From positions 66,150-71,785 of the forward strand of contig DGYJ01000070.1 in the NCBI GenBank assembly GCA_002396665.1: a DNA stretch of 5,636 bases, given 5' to 3'. Both the position numbers and the translations under genes were made by a program. This document shows, piece by piece, positions 1 to 5,636 of the stretch. Position 1 is the stretch's first letter; the number at the start of each line of letters is the position of its first letter. The notes beneath the pieces were generated by a model. It saw only the letters and a program-made list of their open reading frames with translations. It did not search any database and had not been told where the DNA came from. This stretch comes from Bdellovibrionaceae bacterium UBA5009. Lineage in GTDB: Bacteria > Bdellovibrionota > Bdellovibrionia > Bdellovibrionales > Bdellovibrionaceae.

Positions 1-33
1 GAAACAGGGGGTAACCTTATCTGAATTTGACTT

Positions 34-37
34 GGAA
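34..37 (+). promoter_or_regulatory. Shine-Dalgarno-like GGAA for the first gene
   Basis: GGAA at 34-37 stands 6 bases before ATG 44 and supports that start over the in-frame TTG at 32, whose nearest G-rich stretch (7-11) is 20 bases away. Confidence 0.5.
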
Positions 38-43
38 CTTTTA

Positions 44-925
44 ATGACGAATTTAAAAAAAATATTTTTTAAATTTTTTTTAGGAAGTTTTTTTTCTTTT
101 TCGCTAGCGCATGGGGCTCCTGATAACTCGCTTTACAATGGTCCCACAAAGGAATTTTTTAAAAAGGACGAGACCACATTTATTACATGTAAAAGCACAG
201 ATGAATTTAAAAAAGCGGTAGAATTTTTATCTAAAGAAACTGATCTGTCTTTAAGTGAAACCGCCATGGTCGAGCACGCCTATGATATTTCTAAAGGATG
301 TACTGGCGCTGCGGAAAGATTCACGGAACTCTATCAATTGCTTAAAAAATCTGGCGTTGACCTTGGTGAAAGCTTTAAACTTGCCAAAATATTCTCAAGG
401 CTTGAGTCGGAACGAGCCCTTTCGTTCAAAGAGATATTCAAAAAAACATTCTTAGAAAATTATCTGAATCTGGATTTTAAAAATGCGTTTGATCTTTCTT
501 TGTCTTTATCGAAAGACTACAAAGGATCGCCTGAAAATATCAAAAATGACTTTGTCAGTATGACTCAGTTTTGTCTCAGTGAAAAAGAAATGTCATTGGA
601 TTATAAAACATGCACAGAACTGATTATTCAAATTACAAAATCCACAGAAATGTACAAAAATGGTGTTTTTGCTGATTTTAAAAAGCTTTACGATTTTTTA
701 AGAAATGATAAACGCCTTGGACTATCTATCCAAAGTTCAATAAAAATAATTCCACAAATTTTAAAAAATGGCCCACAAGCTGTGACGAACTTTACCAATG
801 CCTTTAATTATTCAGTGAATGAATCCCCTGTGAAATTAAACGAAAATCAGGCTTTAAAGTTGGCACTTAGTTTAAGTGATCTGTCTTTTAAAGAGGCTCC
901 ACCAGAAGATAAAACAAAAAAATGA
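44..925 (+). CDS. Secreted all-helical repeat protein of unknown function
   Basis: I do not recognise this 293-residue protein as a named family. The N-terminus (MTNLKKIFFKFFLGSFFSFS) is a clear signal peptide: basic residues, a Phe-rich core, and likely cleavage near residues 23-25 (AHGA). The mature part is Lys/Ser/Leu-rich, lacks further membrane segments and looks entirely helical. It can be read as degenerate repeats of 37-42 residues starting near residues 67, 106, 143, 184 and 226, with a half repeat from 265. Each opens with a DLSL/LGLS-like turn followed by two amphipathic helices, suggesting a periplasmic or outer-surface solenoid. Four cysteines (49, 86, 177, 190) could form disulfides. 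I chose ATG at 44 because GGAA lies 6 bases upstream and it gives a normal signal peptide. A TTG at 32 is in frame, and the frame stays open to the left edge. Its TGA overlaps the next start (ATGA, 922-925), implying translational coupling with the following secreted protein. Confidence 0.8.
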   Translation: MTNLKKIFFKFFLGSFFSFSLAHGAPDNSLYNGPTKEFFKKDETTFITCKSTDEFKKAVEFLSKETDLSLSETAMVEHAYDISKGCTGAAERFTELYQLLKKSGVDLGESFKLAKIFSRLESERALSFKEIFKKTFLENYLNLDFKNAFDLSLSLSKDYKGSPENIKNDFVSMTQFCLSEKEMSLDYKTCTELIIQITKSTEMYKNGVFADFKKLYDFLRNDKRLGLSIQSSIKIIPQILKNGPQAVTNFTNAFNYSVNESPVKLNENQALKLALSLSDLSFKEAPPEDKTKK

Positions 926-1587
926 AATTTCTATTTTTGATTCTTGTCAGTCTATGCCTCTGTAATTTCTCGACGGCGCAAACTAGGGCTGGTGATGTTT
1001 CCATTGAAATGCAATGGGAAGAAAGCAAAAATGCTGCAACCTATGAAATTCAAATTTTAGATCAAAATAAAAAAGTCTTCAAAACTGTTAAATCAAAAAC
1101 TTCACAAATTAAATTCAGCGTACCCATCAATCGTTATAAAATACGAGGTCGATATATCACAAAATGGGGAAATCAAAGCCCTTGGTCATCAGAAGAAGCC
1201 CTAGAAGTAGCTCCTCCGAAGCCTAAAATCCCAGCCGAGTCTTTAAAAGATCCATTTGAATTTGTGTCAAACAAAGAAAAACCATCTCAGCGTATGGTAA
1301 AATTGAATTGGAAGCCAGTAGATCAAGTAGCTAAATATAAAGTAAGAATTTATTCAAAAGACAAAAAAACAATTTTAAAAGAATTTGAAACCGATAAAAC
1401 AACTTTTGAATTCGAAGTCACACCCGGTGAATTTGTGGTTTCGATTTCCTCTTTAGGTCCTCAAAATATTGAATCCAATGAATTGTTTATACCGAAAACC
1501 TTGAAGATAGAAAAAAATAAACTTCCGCCGCCAGAAATTGAAAAAGTCGCCGAAGATAAAAAACCTGGACAATTTCAAATTCAATGA
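922..1587 (+). CDS. Secreted protein with fibronectin-III-like repeats, cut by an in-frame TGA
   Basis: The 221-residue product starts with a signal peptide (MKFLFLILVSLCLCNFSTAQ), probably cut after Ala19. No convincing lipobox is present. Two beta-sandwich repeats follow, at about residues 25-98 and 125-198. Each opens with strand-Trp-strand (IEMQWEES with Trp32, VKLNWKPV with Trp130), continues with a YEIQI/YKVRI strand, and later has an NRYKI/GEFVV strand. This is typical of fibronectin-III-like folds. Pro/Lys-rich linkers lie at 98-110 and 190-215. A third repeat begins at residue 217 (QFQIQ) and is interrupted by TGA at 1585-1587. The same frame then runs on to 1821. The start overlaps the previous stop by 4 bases (ATGA), so translation is probably coupled. 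The intact form would have 299 codons. Its role is unknown; such repeats usually bind partners at the cell surface or in the periplasm. Confidence 0.75.
   Translation: MKFLFLILVSLCLCNFSTAQTRAGDVSIEMQWEESKNAATYEIQILDQNKKVFKTVKSKTSQIKFSVPINRYKIRGRYITKWGNQSPWSSEEALEVAPPKPKIPAESLKDPFEFVSNKEKPSQRMVKLNWKPVDQVAKYKVRIYSKDKKTILKEFETDKTTFEFEVTPGEFVVSISSLGPQNIESNELFIPKTLKIEKNKLPPPEIEKVAEDKKPGQFQIQ
1585..1587 (+). other. In-frame TGA in place of a conserved Trp codon
   Basis: CAA-TGA-AAA interrupts the strand QFQIQ-x-KKND. In repeats 1 and 2 the same position is TGG (Trp32, Trp130). One G-to-A change explains it. TGA ends three other genes in this window (at 923-925, 4676-4678 and 2838-2840), so reassignment of UGA to Trp is unlikely. 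Confidence 0.8.
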
Positions 1588-1821
1588 AAAAAGAATGATG
1601 GCTTCATGGTGGTCGGAGAAGTTTACTATGCCTCTTTCCTTGGGCAGCAATGGCTTATGATCGATAAAAAAGAAAACCTAGAAAAAGTTTCATCTACAGA
1701 TTTTCAAAAACCTGGTCGTTATAAAATTACCTACTGGGCCGACGGAAAAGACGTTTTAGCCTCTGAAAAACTCACCACGGAAGAGTTTATAGTGAAGCCC
1801 CGGGAGTCTGATTTAAATTAA
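1588..1821 (+). pseudogene. Detached C-terminal part of the third repeat of the preceding gene
   Basis: This is the in-frame continuation after the TGA at 1585-1587; codons 223-299 of the original frame end at TAA 1819-1821. Read through, it completes repeat 3. GRYKITYW (residues 266-272) matches NRYKI in repeat 1, and the segment ending EEFIVKP matches EEALEVAPP. A separate start at ATG 1606 would give 71 residues, but no good ribosome binding site precedes it and the product would lack a signal peptide and half of its fold. I therefore treat it as a severed tail, not a gene. Reading frame, spacing and composition are intact, so the break is recent, is a sequencing error, or is tolerated by readthrough. 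The last 9 bases overlap the 3' end of aroC on the other strand. Confidence 0.75.
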
Positions 1822-1824
1822 ATC
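1810..1824. repeat. Small AT palindrome covering both convergent stop codons
   Basis: GATTTAA-A-TTAAATC has perfect 7-base arms around a single centre base. It contains the TAA of the plus-strand gene (1819-1821) and the TAA of aroC (1813-1815 on the minus strand). The loop is too short and the arms too AT-rich for a convincing intrinsic terminator. The symmetry may simply reflect two coding ends that share a DL dipeptide. Confidence 0.5.
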
Positions 1825-2841
1825 TTTGCGCGCCCACAGGATATGGTCAGCCAGGGTGATCCAAATCATGGACTCGATCACTGGGATGGCCCTAGTGACT
1901 ATGCAGGGATCATGACGACCTTTTTTAGCGACATCTAAAATTGATGATGTGGGTTTGAAATGGGCCTTTAACAAAATACTTTCACCCGTCGAAATTCCAC
2001 CGCGTAGACCGCCATACTGCGAGGACTGATTTTGCGTGTGAAACTCGATGCCACGGGCAACAGAGGCTTGCACTCCATCACCAATTTCAAAAGCTGAAGT
2101 GGCTCCTAAGCTCATCACGGCCATGGCTAAATCTGATTTTAATTTATGAAAAACAGGTTGCCCAAGGTTGGCTGGGGGATTTTTAACAATGAATTCTGCA
2201 ACCCCACCAAAACTTTGTCCTTCTTGTTGGGCTTTCTCAAGCTCAAGGCGAAGGGATTCTGATTTCATTGATGGAAACCTGACTGCAAATTGATCAACAT
2301 CTTTTCTTCCAAGCTTATGGGCCAGTGCTCTTTCTGCAGAACTCAATTGAAAATCACCGACGACAGAACTAAAACCCACAATTTCTAAATTTGGATAAAG
2401 CTTTCGAACAAACATTTCGGCCACAGCGCCTGCCATGACACGGGAAACAGTTTCGCGCCCTGAAGAACGGCCCCCTCCGCGGGGATCAGAATGTTGAAAC
2501 TTATTCTTCCAAACATCATCAGCATGGCCCGCACGGGGCTGTTGACTGATTTCAATATAATCCTGCGAACGTGCGTCGGTATTTCGAGTTATAATAGCTA
2601 TTGGGGTCCCAAGGGTTTTCCCTTCGAAGATCCCACTTAAAACCTCGTACTGATCAGATTCTTTTCTTTGCGATACAGTGGATGAAGTTCCTGGCTTTCG
2701 ACGATCCAAAATCCATTGCATCAAAGCCCCATCAAAGGGAACTCCTGCTGGGCAGCCGTCAATGACAACCCCAAGGGCTGTCCCATGGCTTTCTCCGAAA
2801 CTTGTGATTTTAAAAATTTCACCGAAACTGTTCGCACTCAT
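1813..2841 (-). CDS. aroC: Chorismate synthase
   Basis: AroC converts 5-enolpyruvylshikimate-3-phosphate to chorismate in the cytoplasm, using reduced FMN; it is the last step of the shikimate pathway. The 342-residue sequence carries the family signatures: FGESHG (15-20) with catalytic His19, RRKPGTSS (47-54), RAGHAD (103-108) with the second catalytic His106, RGGGRSSGRE (121-130), IGDG (253-256), GGISTGES (281-288), FKPTSS (295-300) and GRHDPC (308-313). The length is near the usual 350-360. The start is set at ATG 2841: it gives the family-typical N-terminus MSANSFGEIF, has GGAG 9 bases upstream, and forms ATGA with the stop of the upstream fusion gene (2838-2841). A TTG at 2856 would only add five residues overlapping that ribosome binding site. 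The gene is last in the aroA-fusion-aroC operon. Its end overlaps the convergent plus-strand gene by 9 bases. Confidence 0.97.
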   Translation of the reverse strand: MSANSFGEIFKITSFGESHGTALGVVIDGCPAGVPFDGALMQWILDRRKPGTSSTVSQRKESDQYEVLSGIFEGKTLGTPIAIITRNTDARSQDYIEISQQPRAGHADDVWKNKFQHSDPRGGGRSSGRETVSRVMAGAVAEMFVRKLYPNLEIVGFSSVVGDFQLSSAERALAHKLGRKDVDQFAVRFPSMKSESLRLELEKAQQEGQSFGGVAEFIVKNPPANLGQPVFHKLKSDLAMAVMSLGATSAFEIGDGVQASVARGIEFHTQNQSSQYGGLRGGISTGESILLKAHFKPTSSILDVAKKGRHDPCIVTRAIPVIESMIWITLADHILWARKDLI

Positions 2842-4679
2842 AAAAGTGGACTCCAAATTTTTTGCTGTTCAAGGGCTTGCTCTTTAAAAAAGCGTAAACC
2901 AGATTCGTAATTTAAGTTTTCTTTTGCTTTGTACTCTAGTCCCATCGAACTTTCAGCGTAATTCAAATCATAAACAAGTTTTGGTCTCCATTTCGAAGGT
3001 GGCCATTGCACCTCCAAAGTGCGTGGCGAAGCCCAAACCACAAGCTCTGGAGCAAGTGAAGGATCGATTTGGTCCACCGTCGCCCGGGCGGGAAAATAAT
3101 TGGCATTGGGCCAAACTTTTTTCAAAAGCTCTAGAACGCCCCCTCCACCCCAAACCACGACACTTTTATATTCTTCTTTGAGTGTATTTGCGAGTGCGGT
3201 CTTCAAACCTGGCCAGTCCGTTTGATCACCACGCCAAGCTTTAGTTGATTCAATATAACTTAAAGTGTTCACGGACTGTACTGTATGACAATCGACAGAT
3301 TTTTCTGTTGTCCACCGGTACACCCTTCTTTTTAGAGGGGAAGTCACCGAAGCAAAACGCAGACCCATTTGGGTTAAAATTGGCATGGCCTCTTCAAACT
3401 CTGACTCATGAACATCAACAGCAAAAAATGGAATATTGTTCTTCATAAAAAACAAGTGATGCATTTGAGGAGAATAACTATGGCGCACAGGACTTCCAAT
3501 GACAGCTGCAAATTTTGATGCAACCACGGGCGGCGATGAAAGTGCTTCGAACAAGCTGGGTTGATCAGCGATTTCATAATTTAAAAATGAAACAAAATTC
3601 ATTTTTTGTTGATGCAACATCCACTGTCGAAACCAATTCCAACGACCATTTTTTGAGCGAGGCAGAAAAGATCTGTTCTGTGGATCGTTTTTCCACCACA
3701 AATAACCTTTAGAGAGGTCAGAAAAATTTTCAACGAGAGGACAAAGTTTTAAATGATAATTTTTTCGATCGCACAATGATAGTTTTTGAATGGCCTCGCC
3801 AATTAAGTCTTCATGGCAGGAAATACTCAGTTTCATGGCTGATAGAGAAGCACAAGATTTCGCCTGCTCGTAAAATTGAATATCCGCGTCCACCCATTCA
3901 AAATATTTAAGCAACTGAGCTTGTGAGTCTTGCGGCCAATCAAAAAAGTCACCGTCTCGAAGGGACAATAGGTTTCCAGATGTTGGCTTATCAGTGACCT
4001 TGAATTGAAAACTTTCATGGGACGACAACCAAATTTGAAGTTTTTTTAGATCCCAGCAATTCGAACTGAACTCGATGTGACCATTCATTTGCAGAATAAA
4101 TTTTTCATTTTTTGAATTTAATTTTTTTTCTGAAAAATTAATACAAAAACATTTTTCTGAATTAAAAACGAAACTTTTTTGTAAACCAAAAATTGAAAAT
4201 ATCTTTTTTTCATTTTGGGAAGAGTCCACAAGGCCCTCCGGCAGCTGGTAGACCAAATCGGCGCAAGATTCATAACCTGGATTTCGCAGTTCAAATTTAT
4301 TTTGATACTCTGCAAAGGCCGAAACATCTTTTAATAATCTTGGCCGATCCAAAAAAACTCTGCCCTCGATATCAGTATTTCGACGAACCCAAATAACGGT
4401 CAACTCTTTTGGAATTTGCTCAAATGGAAAGCCTGCACCTAAAATAAATACCGATGGATTTTGTCCATACAAACGATACATGGCTTTGAAAACATCGGCC
4501 TCGATATGGCGAAAGTACTCTTCGCCTTTTTGTTCAAAAATTTCTTTGATAATTCCGTGCTGTGCTTCAATCTCACGATCGATATCGACAAATTTAATAT
4601 CTGTCGGGAAATAACTTTTTAGCCTTTTCATCAAGGCGGACTTACCCACACCACGATGACCCACAATTGCATATGTCAT
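2838..4679 (-). CDS. Fused shikimate kinase - dehydroquinase-like - shikimate dehydrogenase
   Basis: This 613-residue chain has three shikimate-pathway domains. Residues 1-150 are shikimate kinase (AroK): P-loop GHRGVGKS (7-14), VDID (31-34), GEEYFRHIE (52-60), lid FLDRPRLL (109-116) and RNPGYESCAD (132-141). Residues 175-385 resemble type I 3-dehydroquinase (AroD): SISCHE with candidate catalytic His289, HLKLCP with candidate Schiff-base Lys311, RSKNG (341-345), and Gln373 near the end. Similarity is weak and several substrate residues are absent. Residues 388-613 are shikimate dehydrogenase (AroE): GSPVRHSYSP (395-404), VTSPLK with catalytic Lys450, SVNTL (469-473), QTDWPG with Asp488, nucleotide loop GGGG (511-514) and the C-terminal motif around LRFFKEQA. 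Together they would make shikimate-3-phosphate from dehydroquinate. The start ATG 4679 overlaps the aroA stop (ATGA). The nearest GGAG is 18 bases away, so coupling to aroA is likely. Kinase and dehydrogenase identities are firm; the middle domain is probable. Confidence 0.9.
   Translation of the reverse strand: MTYAIVGHRGVGKSALMKRLKSYFPTDIKFVDIDREIEAQHGIIKEIFEQKGEEYFRHIEADVFKAMYRLYGQNPSVFILGAGFPFEQIPKELTVIWVRRNTDIEGRVFLDRPRLLKDVSAFAEYQNKFELRNPGYESCADLVYQLPEGLVDSSQNEKKIFSIFGLQKSFVFNSEKCFCINFSEKKLNSKNEKFILQMNGHIEFSSNCWDLKKLQIWLSSHESFQFKVTDKPTSGNLLSLRDGDFFDWPQDSQAQLLKYFEWVDADIQFYEQAKSCASLSAMKLSISCHEDLIGEAIQKLSLCDRKNYHLKLCPLVENFSDLSKGYLWWKNDPQNRSFLPRSKNGRWNWFRQWMLHQQKMNFVSFLNYEIADQPSLFEALSSPPVVASKFAAVIGSPVRHSYSPQMHHLFFMKNNIPFFAVDVHESEFEEAMPILTQMGLRFASVTSPLKRRVYRWTTEKSVDCHTVQSVNTLSYIESTKAWRGDQTDWPGLKTALANTLKEEYKSVVVWGGGGVLELLKKVWPNANYFPARATVDQIDPSLAPELVVWASPRTLEVQWPPSKWRPKLVYDLNYAESSMGLEYKAKENLNYESGLRFFKEQALEQQKIWSPLL
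2851..2854 (-). promoter_or_regulatory. Ribosome binding site of aroC
   Basis: On the minus strand GGAG lies 9 bases before ATG 2841, inside the end of the fusion gene. It settles the aroC start and suggests that aroC can initiate on its own as well as by coupling through the ATGA overlap. The upstream fusion gene has no comparable site at its own start. Confidence 0.6.
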
Positions 4680-5636
4680 GGATCTATTCTGACAAGACTC
4701 CAGAAGTCAGAAAAGCTTTTATTCACCACGTTTGGATTTTTAATTCGAATTGGATATCCAAGAAGTTTAAAAAGTCCTGCGGCCATGGCCATTCGATGAT
4801 CTTGCGACGGATCAAATTCTACAGCCGCAGTCATTGCCAAGACCCTTCTGTCCACCGATGCCCCCTGAATATGCAGCCCATCTTGAATCTGCTCGACATG
4901 AACTCCACAGCTCCTTAAGAGCTCTAGAGTTTTCACAAGACGATTTGATTCCTTGTGCACCAATTGCCCCGCCCCTCTTAAAAAACTAGACCCTTCTGTG
5001 ACTGCACAGAGTGCCGCAAGCATTGGAAACAAATCAGGACACTGGGCCAAGTTCACATCGATGGGTTTTCGACTTTCTGATGGAAAAACAAGCAAATCAC
5101 GGTCGGATTTGTTCCAAGGAATATTCATTTGCTTAAAAATTTTCAAAAAAACTAAGTCCGGCTGCAAAGAATCAAAGGGGAAATTTCGTAACCGAAGAGG
5201 CTCCCCAACGGCTGCGAAACAACTGAGTGTAAAGGCCGAACTGATGTCCATCTCGACATCCCAGCTTTGTACATTTATTTTTTGATTTTTTGGAACTGTA
5301 TAAACCCCACTGTTCTCGACAACAAGCATTCCCATCTGCCGAACCAAATTCAAGGTCATTTGAAAATAGCTTTCGGACAGGGCCCCCTGTGGGTACGAAA
5401 AATTTAAATCGAAGGGAAGGTTCCACGCATTCAGCAACAGGGCCGATGCAAATTGACTGCTTTGACTAGCATCAACGGCTAAGACCTGTGGGGGCGCTAC
5501 CCAGCCCTTACTTCTTAGTGAAAAGTGATCATTTTCCTCGGAAATTTCAACACCCAACGAGTTCAAAGTTTTAATCAAAGCATGGTGGGGTCTTTTCTTT
5601 AAACTTTCAGAAAGAAAAATTTTAAAGTTTCCAACC
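4676..5636 (-). CDS. aroA: EPSP synthase (3-phosphoshikimate 1-carboxyvinyltransferase), N-terminus beyond window
   Basis: AroA joins shikimate-3-phosphate and phosphoenolpyruvate to give EPSP in the cytoplasm. The frame is open through the right edge, and 319 C-terminal residues are visible of about 430 expected. From the visible start (VGNFKIF at 5635) they include KKRPHH, the equivalent of the RPM segment near residue 124 of E. coli AroA; SQSSQF with the phosphate-binding SSQ at 59-61; MDISSA (129-134); the catalytic Asp in CPDLFP (Asp201); KESNRL (228-233) with Glu229 and Arg232; DHRMAM (279-284); and NKSF with Lys306. The usual KE-x-DR is KESNR here, an Asp-to-Asn change at a position I believe varies. 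The glyphosate-related N-terminal Gly region is outside the window. A TTG at 5578 is internal, not a start. The gene is first of the visible aro operon, with its TGA overlapping the next ATG. Confidence 0.96.
   Translation of the reverse strand, partial: VGNFKIFLSESLKKRPHHALIKTLNSLGVEISEENDHFSLRSKGWVAPPQVLAVDASQSSQFASALLLNAWNLPFDLNFSYPQGALSESYFQMTLNLVRQMGMLVVENSGVYTVPKNQKINVQSWDVEMDISSAFTLSCFAAVGEPLRLRNFPFDSLQPDLVFLKIFKQMNIPWNKSDRDLLVFPSESRKPIDVNLAQCPDLFPMLAALCAVTEGSSFLRGAGQLVHKESNRLVKTLELLRSCGVHVEQIQDGLHIQGASVDRRVLAMTAAVEFDPSQDHRMAMAAGLFKLLGYPIRIKNPNVVNKSFSDFWSLVRIDP

Noticed and set aside
1..24. 3' end of an upstream gene (codons ending at TGA 22-24 or TAA 12-14)
   Set aside because: Only a handful of codons are visible in either frame, too few to support a gene call.
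32..43. TTG at 32 as the start of the first gene
   Set aside because: ATG 44 has a better-placed GGAA and gives a standard signal peptide. The frame is open to the left edge, so the TTG has no special support.
26..50. TTGACT followed by AT-rich sequence as a promoter
   Set aside because: The -10 element would fall inside the coding sequence of the first gene downstream of its start, so it cannot drive a normal transcript of that gene.
1585..1821. UGA reassigned to tryptophan in this organism
   Set aside because: TGA closes three other genes in this window at ATGA junctions, and Trp is encoded by TGG throughout.
2842..2856. TTG at 2856 as the aroC start
   Set aside because: It would consume the GGAG site and add residues outside the family N-terminus. 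ATG 2841 matches the family and forms ATGA with the previous stop.
4941..4955. Asp-to-Asn change in the EPSP synthase KE-x-DR motif as a sign of inactivation
   Set aside because: The Glu and Arg that act in catalysis and binding are kept, I believe Asn occurs at this position in other active enzymes, and the rest of the domain is intact.
4953..5285. 110-codon plus-strand open frame inside aroA
   Set aside because: It lies antisense to well-conserved aroA code and has no recognisable domain or ribosome site. The other antisense and alternate-frame open frames within the aro genes and gene 1 were dismissed for the same reason.
5576..5578. TTG at 5578 as the aroA start
   Set aside because: EPSP synthase sequence, including the RP motif, continues upstream of it to the window edge, so it is an internal Leu codon.

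Overview
The window is AT-rich bacterial DNA with almost no non-coding sequence. Two short gene strings converge near position 1815. On the plus strand (1-1821) are two small exported proteins of unknown function. On the minus strand (5636-1813) is a shikimate-pathway operon: aroA, then one long gene encoding shikimate kinase, a dehydroquinase-like domain and shikimate dehydrogenase in a single chain, then aroC. A Gram-negative host with many lysine-rich, poorly conserved exported proteins, such as a Bdellovibrio-like bacterium, would fit. This is an impression from composition and gene style, not a demonstrated placement.

Plus strand: the first gene (44-925) encodes a secreted, all-helical protein that appears to be built from about five and a half degenerate repeats of 37-42 residues. 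It overlaps the next gene by 4 bases. That gene encodes a secreted protein of three beta-sandwich (fibronectin-III-like) repeats, but its reading frame is cut by an in-frame TGA at 1585-1587. The TGA sits exactly where the first two repeats have a conserved tryptophan. The rest of repeat 3 continues in the same frame to 1821.

Minus strand: aroA (EPSP synthase) enters from the right edge without its N-terminus. It overlaps the 613-residue fusion gene by 4 bases, and the fusion gene overlaps aroC by 4 bases. Domain and gene order AroA | AroK-AroD-AroE is the same as in the last four domains of the fungal pentafunctional AROM protein (AroB-AroA-AroK-AroD-AroE). AroC follows and makes the next pathway product, chorismate. 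The set would cover dehydroquinate to chorismate. One reservation is that the middle, dehydroquinase-like domain is very divergent and lacks several usual substrate-binding residues.

The two strings meet tail to tail with a 9-base overlap of their coding ends, inside a small AT palindrome that covers both stop codons. No RNA genes, mobile elements or CRISPR arrays were seen. The aro promoter must lie beyond the right edge.
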